A DNA stretch of 64,000 bases from UBA8437 sp963582065 (GCA_963582065.1 CAUZRQ010000001.1:161024-225023), one strand, 5' to 3'. Counted from the first letter of the stretch, positions 43,401 through 51,487 are shown. Notes: a model not told the origin generated them from the sequence alone. Made by a program: numbers and translations.

Positions 43401-44314
43401 ACCACGATATTGCGGAAACGGGGAACCGGATCGGCCAGGCGCCGCCAGACTTCCCGGTGAGCCACCGGGTCACCCGGCCGGCGGAACGAGTGAACCGGTG
43501 GGTATTCGGGTCCCGGTCCCGGGGGGCGTACCGGTTGCAGGTACCGGAAGATCGCGCCGATGTTGACCGTCGTCCCGAACAGTTCGTCTTCCTGGACCGA
43601 GACGCTGATGTCGATGTTGTCGGTGAGGCCGACTTCGGCTCGCGCACGCCAGCCCCAGATCCCGTCACTCTCCGGGGACGTGAAATAGTAGCCGCCGCCG
43701 AAGGCCCTGGTTCGCACCCGGCCCAGGTCCAGCAACGACGCGCCGACCTCCATGTCGATGCCCGTCATCGCGATCTCGGTGCGGTCGACAAACAGCGAGT
43801 GTCCACCGAAGCGGTTGGGCAGGTCCTTCTGGCGATCGGTGACGTTGGGGATGTAGACGTTGCTGCGAAAATCGAGGTATTCGCCCAGGGTCTCGAAGCC
43901 GAGTGTCAGCTGCTGGAACTCGTGGTTGCCCGTGTCACGGTAGTCGTACCAGGCAAACAGGCCGAGGGTCCGCCCCAATTCTTCATCGAAGACCCGGTGT
44001 CCGATTCCGAGGTTGGCCCCCAAGGTGGCCTGGTTGTGCAGCAGCATCCTCAGGTCAGCAAAAAACAGGCTCCGACCGGGGTCTTCAATCAGCGGGATCA
44101 ACCCCTCCAGGGTGGTGAAGCCCTCGGAATAGCCCACGCCGGAGCCGGCTTCGTGGCCGAACCCGATGCGGGTGACGTAGTCGTCGGCCGAGTCGACCGA
44201 CCGACCCAGTTCAAACAGCGGGTCGGTCAGTTCGCCTGCAGAACCATCGGTCCCCAACAACGTCAAGGCAACGGCCAGCGCGGCAATCGAATGCGGAAAA
44301 CACTTTAATGACAC
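40403..44314 (-). CDS. Inverse autotransporter-like surface protein with beta-helix passenger and inserted metalloprotease
   Basis: A 1303-residue protein. A signal peptide (residues 1-26) is followed by a beta-barrel domain of the intimin/inverse-autotransporter type (about 35-280; TLGANLGIGHRVFDEELG, FAWYDYRDTGNHEFQQL, GASLLDLGRVRTRAFGGGYY). A Pro-rich linker leads to a parallel beta-helix passenger (about 320-760) that begins with GTGVGSFESPYGTIAEAL. Residues about 764-978 form an M10-like metalloprotease with HEIGHALGLNH (933-943) and Met-turn ADIM. The beta-helix then resumes to the end with Ser/Thr/Gly/Asp-rich coils. The barrel at the N-terminus distinguishes it from classical autotransporters. 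It probably sits in the outer membrane with its passenger outside. Low-Lys composition and repeats fit a secreted adhesin. Confidence 0.84.
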   Translation of the reverse strand: MSLKCFPHSIAALAVALTLLGTDGSAGELTDPLFELGRSVDSADDYVTRIGFGHEAGSGVGYSEGFTTLEGLIPLIEDPGRSLFFADLRMLLHNQATLGANLGIGHRVFDEELGRTLGLFAWYDYRDTGNHEFQQLTLGFETLGEYLDFRSNVYIPNVTDRQKDLPNRFGGHSLFVDRTEIAMTGIDMEVGASLLDLGRVRTRAFGGGYYFTSPESDGIWGWRARAEVGLTDNIDISVSVQEDELFGTTVNIGAIFRYLQPVRPPGPGPEYPPVHSFRRPGDPVAHREVWRRLADPVPRFRNIVVHTDETIALASAGGNAVNMLHISPSGTGVGSFESPYGTIAEALADPLAASSVIYASRGGTFTENVVLAADTTVFSNGPTQRVTTQFGLQTLPFSGSSPTVLPQIVGDVTLANDSTLSGFQVTGTVFGNSVSNAVFTESRVVSAPGSAISLVASQVTLSNLTITNAGAAGIHLSDSDATITDVTITGDGTTAGTDGVLVETAATSRTIALENLAVSNVTDAGVELDVTGTGTLTASISGTTAIVNDTVSFTSSLSATGNALDAETTAGSTGDLLLGVSDTSVTSSGAAGMRLDGSAGSGALTVTGFSGNSVSAAATGGILVNTVTFDSDPSTNLIDPVSGGNLAISATGDGLQMLSPAGALAFEALTIANSGGTGLSVDTTPAATEFQLSSETGSIDSTGGPALDLVNLEIDLSFDSVISTNSPTTGITLDTVGGSLAITETTITDSAGTGIVVLNSLALAPRYVVLPHHTDPGHDGGHYMSQLIDGHHFAWLDQDTSTPDTVDVFYDFRDLSDSGGTLFSNEITTDQISIVELALEMWEDATDGRLQFTQDTTAAAADIITIGTGDLSAVGETSEEGGVVGLGGGVFAHSPNHPISNGFAWQDSAENWDNEFDNGDPAGTTDYFTIAAHEIGHALGLNHTSDPADIMDGGAYIAALTSFSAVDIDHIQTAYGEGANPPPPTTTAGLAVNFGTTTISRTQAAVPAADAVNASINNNGNALLIFNNLTITNDNGNGLVANNTGTINVNTLAAAGNSISVTDGAALDISDTTIDITLDAITANGGTSGVLLDSVDGSLTVTGIGAADTGGGTTTATPSTISHMSGTGIVITDSTALVSLNLVTIANDVDVATGLLLDDSGSSGTSDPSLTLTNSTLTGTAADWTGISVNLTNDGTVSISDTLFTGTTGGNQAGIEFVVDGGGTATPTAGLALDDNTITLGGVTPLAISLSASNGGLINPLSGLGNLATDGTNDLTGSELFDANGTDASISGSLEINSAVVFP

Positions 44315-44789
44315 GTCGGGCTTCAGGTTTCGCCGTCGAAGCGACCTGGCTCCATTCTGAATTCATCGATCGGCCAACAGACTGAGTCTTCAGCGAGTTG
44401 ATCCTTGGCGGGTGTTAGACTGTATCGGTAATGCCGATCGTGCCGAGTGAGAGTTTCTGACGGGCAGTTGCGGTGCCATTTGTCAGAAATTGCCGGTCCG
44501 ATGCATCAACGAGAAAGACGGTGTTGTCACTGGCCAGGATTTTTCCGAAAAACGACGAGTTTTCGCGAAACCTTGCAGCTTCAGAGGGGTTATGACCTTG
44601 GTGTGGCGTTTTGCTTCGTGCGTTCGCTGCGCACTTGGGAACGGCCCCTCGAAGCCCCCACTTTGAGGGGTTCGTTCCCGATTGTTACACCCTACCGATA
44701 GTGGTAGAAATCATAGCTTGGCTGTCGGTTGCTTGAGCAGCACCAGTTTTCGTTCATTCGAGGGACACCCTTTCAAGGAGCTACGAAAC
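44315..44789. other. Long intergenic region with a leader hairpin
   Basis: 475 bp between divergent genes, one of the longest gaps in the window. No credible protein is encoded; an 84-codon plus-strand frame at 44447-44701 has no recognisable features. It is locally AT-richer than the flanks and must hold the promoters of both the surface protein gene and the secreted protein gene at 44790. A stable hairpin lies at 44637-44679. Confidence 0.55.
44637..44679 (+). promoter_or_regulatory. Stable hairpin upstream of the secreted protein gene
   Basis: GGGAACGGCCCCTC (44637-44650) pairs with GAGGGGTTCGTTCCC (44665-44679) as a 14-bp stem with one G-U pair and one bulged base around a 14-nt loop. 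It has no T-run behind it, and no plus-strand gene precedes it. It lies about 110 bp before the start at 44790 and may be part of a 5' leader or a small RNA. Confidence 0.5.
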
Positions 44790-45743
44790 ATGTTGCGATC
44801 GATCACAAAATTGCGTGGACTGACCACCTTGGTGACAGTTTCACTGCTGTTGGCTTCGGTTGCCGAAGCCCAGCAGCAGAAGAAGCGACAGCGGGGCCAG
44901 TCTGGCCAACGTGGCCAACGTGGCGGCGGTTTCGGTGGAGGTCAGGGGGGGGCTCCGGGTGCCCTGCAACTGATCGGCCGCGAAGAAGTCCGAAAAGAGT
45001 TGAAGATTACCGAGGAGCAGCAGGGGATTATCACCGAACTGCAGCGGTCCTCCCGCCCCAACTTCCGCGAGTTGTTCGGCGACAACTTCCGCGACCTGTC
45101 GCGGGAAGAGCGTGAAAAGAAGCTCGCCGAGTTGCGGACGACGTCAGAGAAGAAGTCCAAGGAGTCCGAAGCGGATCTCTACGGCCTGATCCTCGACGAA
45201 GGCCAGGCCAATCGGCTCAAGCAGATCGTCCTGCAGCAAAAGGGCAACCGTGCCCTGACCGAGCCCGCAACCGCCAAGGCCCTGGGTCTCTCGGCTGCAC
45301 AGGTCACCAAGATCAAGTCCGCCACCTCGGCTGGTCAGAAGAAGCAGCAGGACCTCACGGCCGGCTTGCGTGGTGCCTTCGGTGGCCAGAGGAGGGGTCA
45401 GAGAGGCAAGACGGACAAGAAGGGCGCCGCCAAGTCCAAGTCCAAGGACAAGAAGAAGGACACCAAGAAGCGTCCGTCTCGCGAAGAACTCACCAAGCGG
45501 TTCGCCGAAATCAGGACCAAGGGTGAAGCGATTCGGGCCGAGACCGACAAGACGATCGCCGCTGTCTTGACCGCTTCCCAGAAGACCAAGTTCGAAGAGC
45601 TCAAAGGACCGAAGTTCGAACTCGCTCGCCGCACCAGAGGAACTCGCGGCGGCAGTCGCGGCGGCAGTCGAAAGGGCCAAAAGGGTGGCCGCAAGCGTCC
45701 TCAGCGTCCCGGCGGGACCAAGAAGAAGCGCAACGAAGCCTGA
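44790..45743 (+). CDS. Secreted Lys/Gly-rich protein with LTxxQ-like helices
   Basis: A 317-residue protein with an AAGGAG site 9 bp upstream of its ATG. The signal peptide ends in VAEAQQQ. Next comes a Gly/Arg/Gln-rich segment, then helical units such as VRKELKITEEQQGIITELQ and LGLSAAQVTKIKSA, reminiscent of the LTxxQ pattern of Spy/CpxP chaperones. The C-terminal half is very basic (KSKDKKKDTKKRPSREEL and a GSRGGSRKGQKGG tail). The first helical unit resembles that of the large protein at 51767-55918. Function is unknown; a periplasmic binding or chaperone role is speculative. It is followed by a strong terminator. Confidence 0.8.
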   Translation: MLRSITKLRGLTTLVTVSLLLASVAEAQQQKKRQRGQSGQRGQRGGGFGGGQGGAPGALQLIGREEVRKELKITEEQQGIITELQRSSRPNFRELFGDNFRDLSREEREKKLAELRTTSEKKSKESEADLYGLILDEGQANRLKQIVLQQKGNRALTEPATAKALGLSAAQVTKIKSATSAGQKKQQDLTAGLRGAFGGQRRGQRGKTDKKGAAKSKSKDKKKDTKKRPSREELTKRFAEIRTKGEAIRAETDKTIAAVLTASQKTKFEELKGPKFELARRTRGTRGGSRGGSRKGQKGGRKRPQRPGGTKKKRNEA

Positions 45744-45789
45744 GTCCCCGGTCCAGGGGTTCGAGGCTGGATGAATGAAAGCTGAAGTT

Positions 45790-45838
45790 CCGTCCGACTT
45801 GCGGGTCAGGGATTGGCCCGCGGTCGGACGGCTGTTTT
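45790..45838 (+). terminator. Rho-independent terminator
   Basis: CCGTCCGAC (45790-45798) pairs with GTCGGACGG (45823-45831), with an inner GCGGG/CCCGC stem, and is followed by CTGTTTT. It ends the transcript of the secreted protein at 44790-45743, so the next gene has its own promoter. Confidence 0.88.
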
Positions 45839-45897
45839 CCGGCAGGCAGGATGCCTGCTCGGGCGCGCAGTCAATGGATTATTGGGAGTAAGGAATC

Positions 45898-47658
45898 ATG
45901 TCGCTCCGTTCCCGGACGTGGCAGCGTGTGTTGGTTCTGTTGGTTGTCGGGCTGATTGCGGCGGGGGTTCCGTCGGTTTCCAGGGCCCAGGACAACGATC
46001 CGGACAAGCCCAAGCCGAGGCCTGCGGCCCAGCCACTGGTGATCTTCAACGTTGCCAGTGTCGATCGCCTGCTTGGCGATGTCCGGTATCTCTTCGACGC
46101 CTCCGGGCAGTCCCAGATCAACGAGATGATCGACAACGGCCTGGCCGGGGTCAACGACCTCAAGGGGTTGCAGCGGAACAAGCCGTTGGGTGCCATGCTC
46201 TTCTTGGCTCCCGGACTGCCGCCGACGCCGTATCTGGTCTCCTACGTGCCGGTCGCCAACATCGAGGAACTGACGCAGACCATCGGTGGCGGTGGCAACA
46301 CGGTGTTGCGGCCCGTGGAAGGGGAAACCAACCGCTATGAGTTGGTCGGCGGAGCCAACGAGCAGCAGATCGTGCTGAAGGGCGGTTACGCGTTCATCAG
46401 CCAGAACGCCGAGAACCTTGACCAGAGGTTCCTCGACCCCGCCAAGCTGACCAAGGGCCTTTCGGCCCGTCACGACCTGGCCATCACGCTGCGTCTGAAC
46501 ACGGTCCCCGAAGTGATCAAGACGACGCTGCTGGGCACGCTGCGGGCGCAGTTCAATGCCAACATGCAACAACGGGATGACGAGGAAGAGGGCCCCTACA
46601 ACTTGCGTCGGAACAACGAGGCCAACACGCTCGAGTTCATCGAGCTGCTGATCTCCGAGGGCGACCGGGTTACGCTGGGCATCAACGCCTCCAAGGAAAA
46701 AAAGAACGCGATTCTTGAGTTCCAGTTCGACGCCAAGGCCAGCGGCAAGTGGGCCAAGGCTCTGAAGAAGATCGATTCGCGGCCCAGTTACTTCGCTCCG
46801 CTGATCGACGAGAAGGCTCCGTTGAGTTTCTCACTGTCGTGGAAAATGGACAAACGTGAACAGGACAACGCGACCGACTTCCTGAGAATTCTCGAGCCGC
46901 AGGTGGCTGCTCAACTCCAACCGGTCGCCCCCGCCGTCCACAGTCTCTTCGCCGCGCTGAACAAGACGGCGCTGACCGGTCACGCCGATGCGTTCTTCCA
47001 GTACAAGGTGCTGCCACCGGCGCGGATGGCTCTTTTCGGCGGCATCAAGGTCGAGGAAGGCAAGCAGCTTTCCGCCGCTGTTCGTTCGATTCTCTCCCAG
47101 CTCAAGCAAAACCCCGACGTGGCCAAGATGGAACTCGACATCGACTCTCACAAGGGCGTGTCGTTCCACCGCTTGGGTGGACGTGAACAGGCCGTCAGCC
47201 CGGCGAACCAACGGATCTATGGCGGAACACCCTCCGTCTACGTCGGCACTGGTCCCAGCGTGATCTGGTTCTCGTTGGGCGACAGCACTTCGCTGGACGC
47301 CACCAAGACGGCGATCGACGACCTGGCCAACGCGCGGGCGAAGGTCGGCAAACGCAAGCGGGGAGCCCCCTTCCAGTTTGTGCTCAACGTGACCCCCTGG
47401 CTCGACAAGATGGAAGCCGGCCGGCCGTTCACCCAGATGGTCCGCCAGGCCTTCGCGGGTGGCAGCGACCGTCTGCAGGTGGACATTCGCCCGACCGACA
47501 ACGGCATGAGAATGCAGTTGAAGGTCGAGGAGGGGTTCCTCAAGTTGTTGGGGACGGCCATCGGCCGCGGTGTCCAGGAGGGCCAGCGACGGCGCGAGGA
47601 GCGGGAGGCGGCCGAAGAGGAGAGGGTTCGGGATGGGGCGGAGCGGCGATCCCGCTAG
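45898..47658 (+). CDS. Large secreted protein of unknown function, planctomycete type
   Basis: A 586-residue protein with a signal peptide (residues 1-30, ending in SRAQDN) and a GGAG/AAGGA ribosome site upstream. The mature part has repeated alpha/beta segments: LVIFNVASVDRLLGDVRYLF, YVPVANIEELTQTIGGGGN, GGYAFISQNAENLDQRF and a C-terminal PFQFVLNVTPWLDKM and DRLQVDIRPTDNGMRMQLKV. The layout recalls planctomycete DUF-type secreted proteins that repeat a substrate-binding-like fold. I do not recognise a named domain. The tail is Arg/Glu-rich. It shares a stop site with the convergent pentapeptide gene. Confidence 0.8.
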   Translation: MSLRSRTWQRVLVLLVVGLIAAGVPSVSRAQDNDPDKPKPRPAAQPLVIFNVASVDRLLGDVRYLFDASGQSQINEMIDNGLAGVNDLKGLQRNKPLGAMLFLAPGLPPTPYLVSYVPVANIEELTQTIGGGGNTVLRPVEGETNRYELVGGANEQQIVLKGGYAFISQNAENLDQRFLDPAKLTKGLSARHDLAITLRLNTVPEVIKTTLLGTLRAQFNANMQQRDDEEEGPYNLRRNNEANTLEFIELLISEGDRVTLGINASKEKKNAILEFQFDAKASGKWAKALKKIDSRPSYFAPLIDEKAPLSFSLSWKMDKREQDNATDFLRILEPQVAAQLQPVAPAVHSLFAALNKTALTGHADAFFQYKVLPPARMALFGGIKVEEGKQLSAAVRSILSQLKQNPDVAKMELDIDSHKGVSFHRLGGREQAVSPANQRIYGGTPSVYVGTGPSVIWFSLGDSTSLDATKTAIDDLANARAKVGKRKRGAPFQFVLNVTPWLDKMEAGRPFTQMVRQAFAGGSDRLQVDIRPTDNGMRMQLKVEEGFLKLLGTAIGRGVQEGQRRREEREAAEEERVRDGAERRSR

Positions 47659-48518
47659 GGCTTGCGGTTCTGCAACCACCGCTGGTAGTCGTTGCGTCGC
47701 GAGGCGGGAGCATCCTCCTCGGGGGGAAACTTGGCCGAGAGTTCGTCGATCTGTGCCTTGGTCAGGCCCTGGGCTTGCCACCAGTTGGCACCGCTGAAGT
47801 CGGCGTCGATCAGCCGGACGCCCTGCATGATGGTCAGCGACAGGTCGGCGTCGCGGAAGATGGCCGCCTCGAGGTTGGCGTCGGTCATGTTGGCTCCGGC
47901 GAAACTCGAACCGGTGAAGTCGGCCATGTAGAGGTAGGAGCCGGAGAGGTCCGCCTTGACGAAATTGGCCTTGTGGGCGTGGACTTGTTCGAGCGTCGCT
48001 GACTGCAGGTTGGCCTCGTAGAATTTCGCCTCGTCGAGTTTTGCTCTCAGTGCCAGGACTTCCTCCATCTGCGCCCTCTGCAGCGAGGCCCGGCTGAGAT
48101 CGACCGTCTTCAGGCTGGCTCCCAGCAGGTCGGCTCGCATCAGTTGCGCGCCGACCAGCCGGCTGCCGTCGAAGATGGTCCCGCCAAGGTAGCAGCCGGC
48201 GAGGTCGACTCCGTCGAGGTCGAGCTTGTTCAGTCGTGCGGCGGTCCAGATCGAGTTGCCGTCGGCGACCAGTGCCAGGAACGCGTCCCGTCGACTTTCC
48301 GGAGTCCCCCCATCGTGGCAGATCGCCCAGAAGAGGTGTTCGCGTGAATTGTCGGCCTGGTGTTGGAGGTGCCAGGAGGTCAGGCAGGCGTTGACCGTCA
48401 GCAACACCGCCAGGCCGGCCGCGCCCAGGCGGGTCAGGTGGGTCCAGAGGTCCCGTGTGGCACCGGTGCCACCGGTGGGGGGCTGGGGGGTCGATTCTTT
48501 ACCGTGGGGGTCGGTCAT
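47655..48518 (-). CDS. Membrane-anchored pentapeptide-repeat protein (second of two)
   Basis: A 287-residue protein. A membrane helix near residues 31-50 (LGAAGLAVLLTVNACLTSW) is followed by SREHLFWAICHDGG, a linker like that of the protein at 37150-38409. From about residue 85 to 255 the protein consists of ADLXX-type pentapeptides, such as GAQLMRADLLGASLKTVDL and KADLSGSYLYMADFTGS. The C-terminal tail is short and charged. The stop shares the CTAG tetramer with the preceding gene on the other strand. It is divergent from the SGNH hydrolase gene with an 83-bp gap. Paralogy of the two pentapeptide proteins is inferred from shared anchor and linker. Confidence 0.92.
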   Translation of the reverse strand: MTDPHGKESTPQPPTGGTGATRDLWTHLTRLGAAGLAVLLTVNACLTSWHLQHQADNSREHLFWAICHDGGTPESRRDAFLALVADGNSIWTAARLNKLDLDGVDLAGCYLGGTIFDGSRLVGAQLMRADLLGASLKTVDLSRASLQRAQMEEVLALRAKLDEAKFYEANLQSATLEQVHAHKANFVKADLSGSYLYMADFTGSSFAGANMTDANLEAAIFRDADLSLTIMQGVRLIDADFSGANWWQAQGLTKAQIDELSAKFPPEEDAPASRRNDYQRWLQNRKP

Positions 48519-48601
48519 GCTAGGCTCCGCGATCTGGTTCCTCGGTCGACGATATAACCCAACTTTCGGCCGAATGACAATCCCACGTCGTCACCGGTTC
48601 G

Positions 48602-50521
48602 ATGAACGTGCCCGCCGCCCCTGCACCGGTTGCCTCGAACGCACCGACCCGGCCGAACCCTCGGTCGCGTCGACGTGCGTTCCGGCTGCTGGCGGTGTTC
48701 CTGGCCCTGGTCCCGTTCGTGATGCTCGAACTGACGCTGGTGGCCCTGGATGTTGCCAATCCCTCTGCCGAGAACGATCCGCTCTCGGGATTCAGCCAGT
48801 CCGGGCGGCTCTTTGAACTCGATCAGGAAGAGGGAGTCTACCGGACGGCGACGGCACGCGGGCTGTTCTTCGGTGACCAGGAATTCGCCGTCGAGAAGCC
48901 CGAGGACGGGTTCCGCCTGTTTTGCCTGGGCGGTTCGACCGTCCGTGGGCGCCCGTTTACGACTGAATCATCGTTCACACGCTGGCTGGATCTGGAACTG
49001 GCTGATCGTTCTGAGGGACGGACGATCGAGGCGGTCAATTGTGGAGGACTGTCGTATGCCAGTTACCGGCTGAGGCCGATCGTGGCCGAGGTCTTGCAGT
49101 ACCGCCCCGACCTGATCGTGGTCGCCACCGGCCACAACGAGTTCCTCGAAGATCGCAGCTATCGCGGGCTGAAGGACCGCAACGCGGCGGTGGCCTGGCT
49201 GGAGGACCGGGCACTGTCGTTGAGGACCCTGACGCTGTGCCGCAGGTGGTGGTTGCAGTCCGGCGAGGGCGAAGAACAGTCGAGGGACCCTGAGGACGTG
49301 CAGGCCCGGCTGGACGAGCAACGTGGTTTTGCCTCGTATTTCCGCGACGCCGCGTGGCAGGACGAGGTGGTGAGCCAGTACGTGGAGTCGCTGGAGGCGA
49401 TGATCGCCGCGTGCCGCCGCGCGGAGGTGCCGCTGGTGCTGGTCCGATTGGGGTCGAACCTCAGGGACTGCCCGCCGTTCAAGTCCGAACACCGCGCGGG
49501 GATCACGCCCGAAGAACTTAACGCCTGGCAGGCCGCGATGGATGAGGGCACGGTGGCGACTGAGGAGCGACGTTTCGAGGCGGCCCTGGAGGCTTTTCTC
49601 GAGGCCGAGCGTCTCGACGATCAGCACGCTCTGGTCGCATGGAGGATCGCCCGCACGCTGGACCGGCTCGGTCGTCCCGACGAGGCCGTGGCCGCCTTCC
49701 GGCGTGCCCGCGACCTCGATGTGTGCCCGCTGAGAATGATCTCGCGGCTCGACGAGTCGTTGCAACTGGTGGCGAGCCGAAGCGGCACGCCGTTGGTCGA
49801 CGCTGCCGGATCGATCGAAGCCGACAGCCCCGAGGGGCTGCCGGGGTCCGACTGGTACGTTGACCATGTCCACCCGACGCTGCGGGGACACCAGAGGATC
49901 GCCGAACTTGTGGTCGAGGAGATCGGACGAGGTGGTTGGCTGCAGTTGTCCGCACCGCTGACCGCCGCCCGCCGCCGGCACAGTCGCCGCCGTCACTTCC
50001 GTCGACTCGGGTCGGCGTTCTTCTCCAACGGGGCCCGGCGTGTCGAGTGGCTCGAGAACTGGGCTCACCGACAGCGACTCGACACCGAAGTCCAGCCGGT
50101 TTCCTGGAGTGAGTTCGCGCGGGCCGGAAATCGAGCGATGGACTTTCGTCAGTGGGCGGACGCCTGGACGGCCTACGCGCAGGCGCTGGCGACCTGTCCC
50201 GACGTGGCCCCGGCGGCGGTCACCGTGCTGCTGCACGCCCGGTGGTTGTTCGAACAGGGGCGGAGTGGAGACGCCTCGGACCTGGTCGATCGGCTGAGGG
50301 AACTGCCCGAGGCGGAGCAGGGAGCGGTGGCTCCGATCTGGTCACGCGCGGCACTGGTGCTGGCCGTCGAGACCGCGGACCGCGAGCAGGCCGAACGGAT
50401 GCTGGCCCGATACGGCCGATTGATCAAGGCCACCACGTCGTCGCCGGATCCGACCGGCTGGAGCACGGTGATGCCCGACGTGCTCGATCGGGCCCGCCGA
50501 CTGGTCGGCAGTGACCCCTAA
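48602..50521 (+). CDS. SGNH/GDSL-type hydrolase with internal helical repeats
   Basis: A 639-residue protein with one N-terminal membrane helix (about residues 28-50). The SGNH blocks are FCLGGSTVRGR (Ser112), VVATGHNEF for the Asn block, and DHVHPTLRGHQRI for the catalytic Asp-x-x-His block. A TPR-like stretch (about 320-375, EERRFEAALEAFLEAERLDD and LGRPDEAVAAFRRARDL) lies between the Asn and His blocks, and further helical repeats fill the C-terminus. Related planctomycete proteins are annotated as SGNH hydrolases with TPRs; activity on acyl or acetyl esters is likely. The gene stop overlaps the convergent EF-hand gene by 4 bp. Confidence 0.85.
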   Translation: MNVPAAPAPVASNAPTRPNPRSRRRAFRLLAVFLALVPFVMLELTLVALDVANPSAENDPLSGFSQSGRLFELDQEEGVYRTATARGLFFGDQEFAVEKPEDGFRLFCLGGSTVRGRPFTTESSFTRWLDLELADRSEGRTIEAVNCGGLSYASYRLRPIVAEVLQYRPDLIVVATGHNEFLEDRSYRGLKDRNAAVAWLEDRALSLRTLTLCRRWWLQSGEGEEQSRDPEDVQARLDEQRGFASYFRDAAWQDEVVSQYVESLEAMIAACRRAEVPLVLVRLGSNLRDCPPFKSEHRAGITPEELNAWQAAMDEGTVATEERRFEAALEAFLEAERLDDQHALVAWRIARTLDRLGRPDEAVAAFRRARDLDVCPLRMISRLDESLQLVASRSGTPLVDAAGSIEADSPEGLPGSDWYVDHVHPTLRGHQRIAELVVEEIGRGGWLQLSAPLTAARRRHSRRRHFRRLGSAFFSNGARRVEWLENWAHRQRLDTEVQPVSWSEFARAGNRAMDFRQWADAWTAYAQALATCPDVAPAAVTVLLHARWLFEQGRSGDASDLVDRLRELPEAEQGAVAPIWSRAALVLAVETADREQAERMLARYGRLIKATTSSPDPTGWSTVMPDVLDRARRLVGSDP

Positions 50522-51432
50522 CGCGTCGTCGTCGCCGGGAAGATGGCGATGAAACCCTCTTCGTCGATCGGCAGCTTCACTTTGACCTTGGCCTTGGTGA
50601 AGATGGACCGCGTCATCCGGCTCTGACCCCATTCCTCAAGCGTCAACTTCCCGTCCTTGTCCTTGTCGGTTCCCTTGAAGAACAGTTTGGCGCGTCGCAC
50701 GGTCGTTGCGTCTCGCGTCGAACTCGACTTGCCACCCGACGCGGCGGCCTTGGTCGAAACCGTTTTCGTCGATGATCGACCGTCGGAGCCCCGTCGCTTG
50801 GAATCCCCCCGGTCGTCGGAGTCCTTCTTCGAGGAACCGCGGTCGTCACTCGAAGCCGTTTCCTCGTCAGTGTCCGAACCGCCTGTCAACAACTCGCGAG
50901 GGGTCAGGAAGCCGTCGGCGTTGATGTCGAAGCTCCGGAACTCGGCGATCGCCGAGAGTTTCCACTCGTAGAGGCCCAACTGGCCATCGTTGTCCCGATC
51001 CTGGTCGGCATATTCTTCGGGCAGGTCAAGCGTCATTCTCGGCTTGGGTTTCGGCTTGGCCCGCTTTTTGGATGTTCCACGACGTCCGCGGTCGCTGCCA
51101 CCTCGAGAACCCTCGCGGCCAGCGCCACGAGATCCGCCGCGGCTGCTGCCACCACGGTCACCGCCTCGAGACTGTCCCATCTGTGAAAAGAATGACTGCA
51201 TCCGCTCGCGTCGATCGTCGGACGAACCGCCACGGTCGCCGCCGCGGGAACGCATCTGCTCCATCATCCTTCGCATCTGCTCGCCGCGGTCACCACCCCC
51301 TCGGTCTCGACCGAACTGGGCCTGGGACACGGCCGGCCATGCTGTCATGGCAGCCAGGGCGATCAGAAGCGAAACAAGTCGACCGGAGCGAATAGTCGCC
51401 GAAGCGGTGCGAGAGCTACTCAACATCAACAT
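50518..51432 (-). CDS. Secreted EF-hand protein with Ser/Arg/Gly-rich linker
   Basis: A 304-residue protein with a signal peptide (residues 1-38). The start follows a GGGAGA site. A SRGG/GDRGG-rich segment (about 60-120) precedes three EF-hand loops: residues 145-156 (DRDNDGQLGLYE), 169-180 (DINADGFLTPRE) and 256-267 (DKDKDGKLTLEE), each with Asp/Asn ligands in DxDxDG order and a final Glu. The last hand and its following helix nearly match a module in the divergent secretin-like protein at about its residue 894. Calcium binding is therefore expected. It lies next to the secretion operon, suggesting a shared, calcium-dependent envelope role (inference). Confidence 0.9.
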   Translation of the reverse strand: MLMLSSSRTASATIRSGRLVSLLIALAAMTAWPAVSQAQFGRDRGGGDRGEQMRRMMEQMRSRGGDRGGSSDDRRERMQSFFSQMGQSRGGDRGGSSRGGSRGAGREGSRGGSDRGRRGTSKKRAKPKPKPRMTLDLPEEYADQDRDNDGQLGLYEWKLSAIAEFRSFDINADGFLTPRELLTGGSDTDEETASSDDRGSSKKDSDDRGDSKRRGSDGRSSTKTVSTKAAASGGKSSSTRDATTVRRAKLFFKGTDKDKDGKLTLEEWGQSRMTRSIFTKAKVKVKLPIDEEGFIAIFPATTTR

Positions 51433-51459
51433 CAGAAATCTCCCATTTTCTCCAGTCTG

Positions 51460-51478
51460 AACACCGCACGACGGTGTT
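51460..51478 (-). promoter_or_regulatory. Leader hairpin of the EF-hand gene
   Basis: On the minus strand AACACCG pairs perfectly with CGGTGTT over a 5-nt loop, about 28 bp before the start codon and 10 bp after the predicted transcription start. It has no T-tract, so it is not a terminator. Confidence 0.45.
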
Positions 51479-51487
51479 TGTTTCTAT

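Noticed and set aside
44447..44701. A small 84-codon open frame in the long intergenic region
   Set aside because: It lacks a ribosome site, has no recognisable features and overlaps the leader hairpin.
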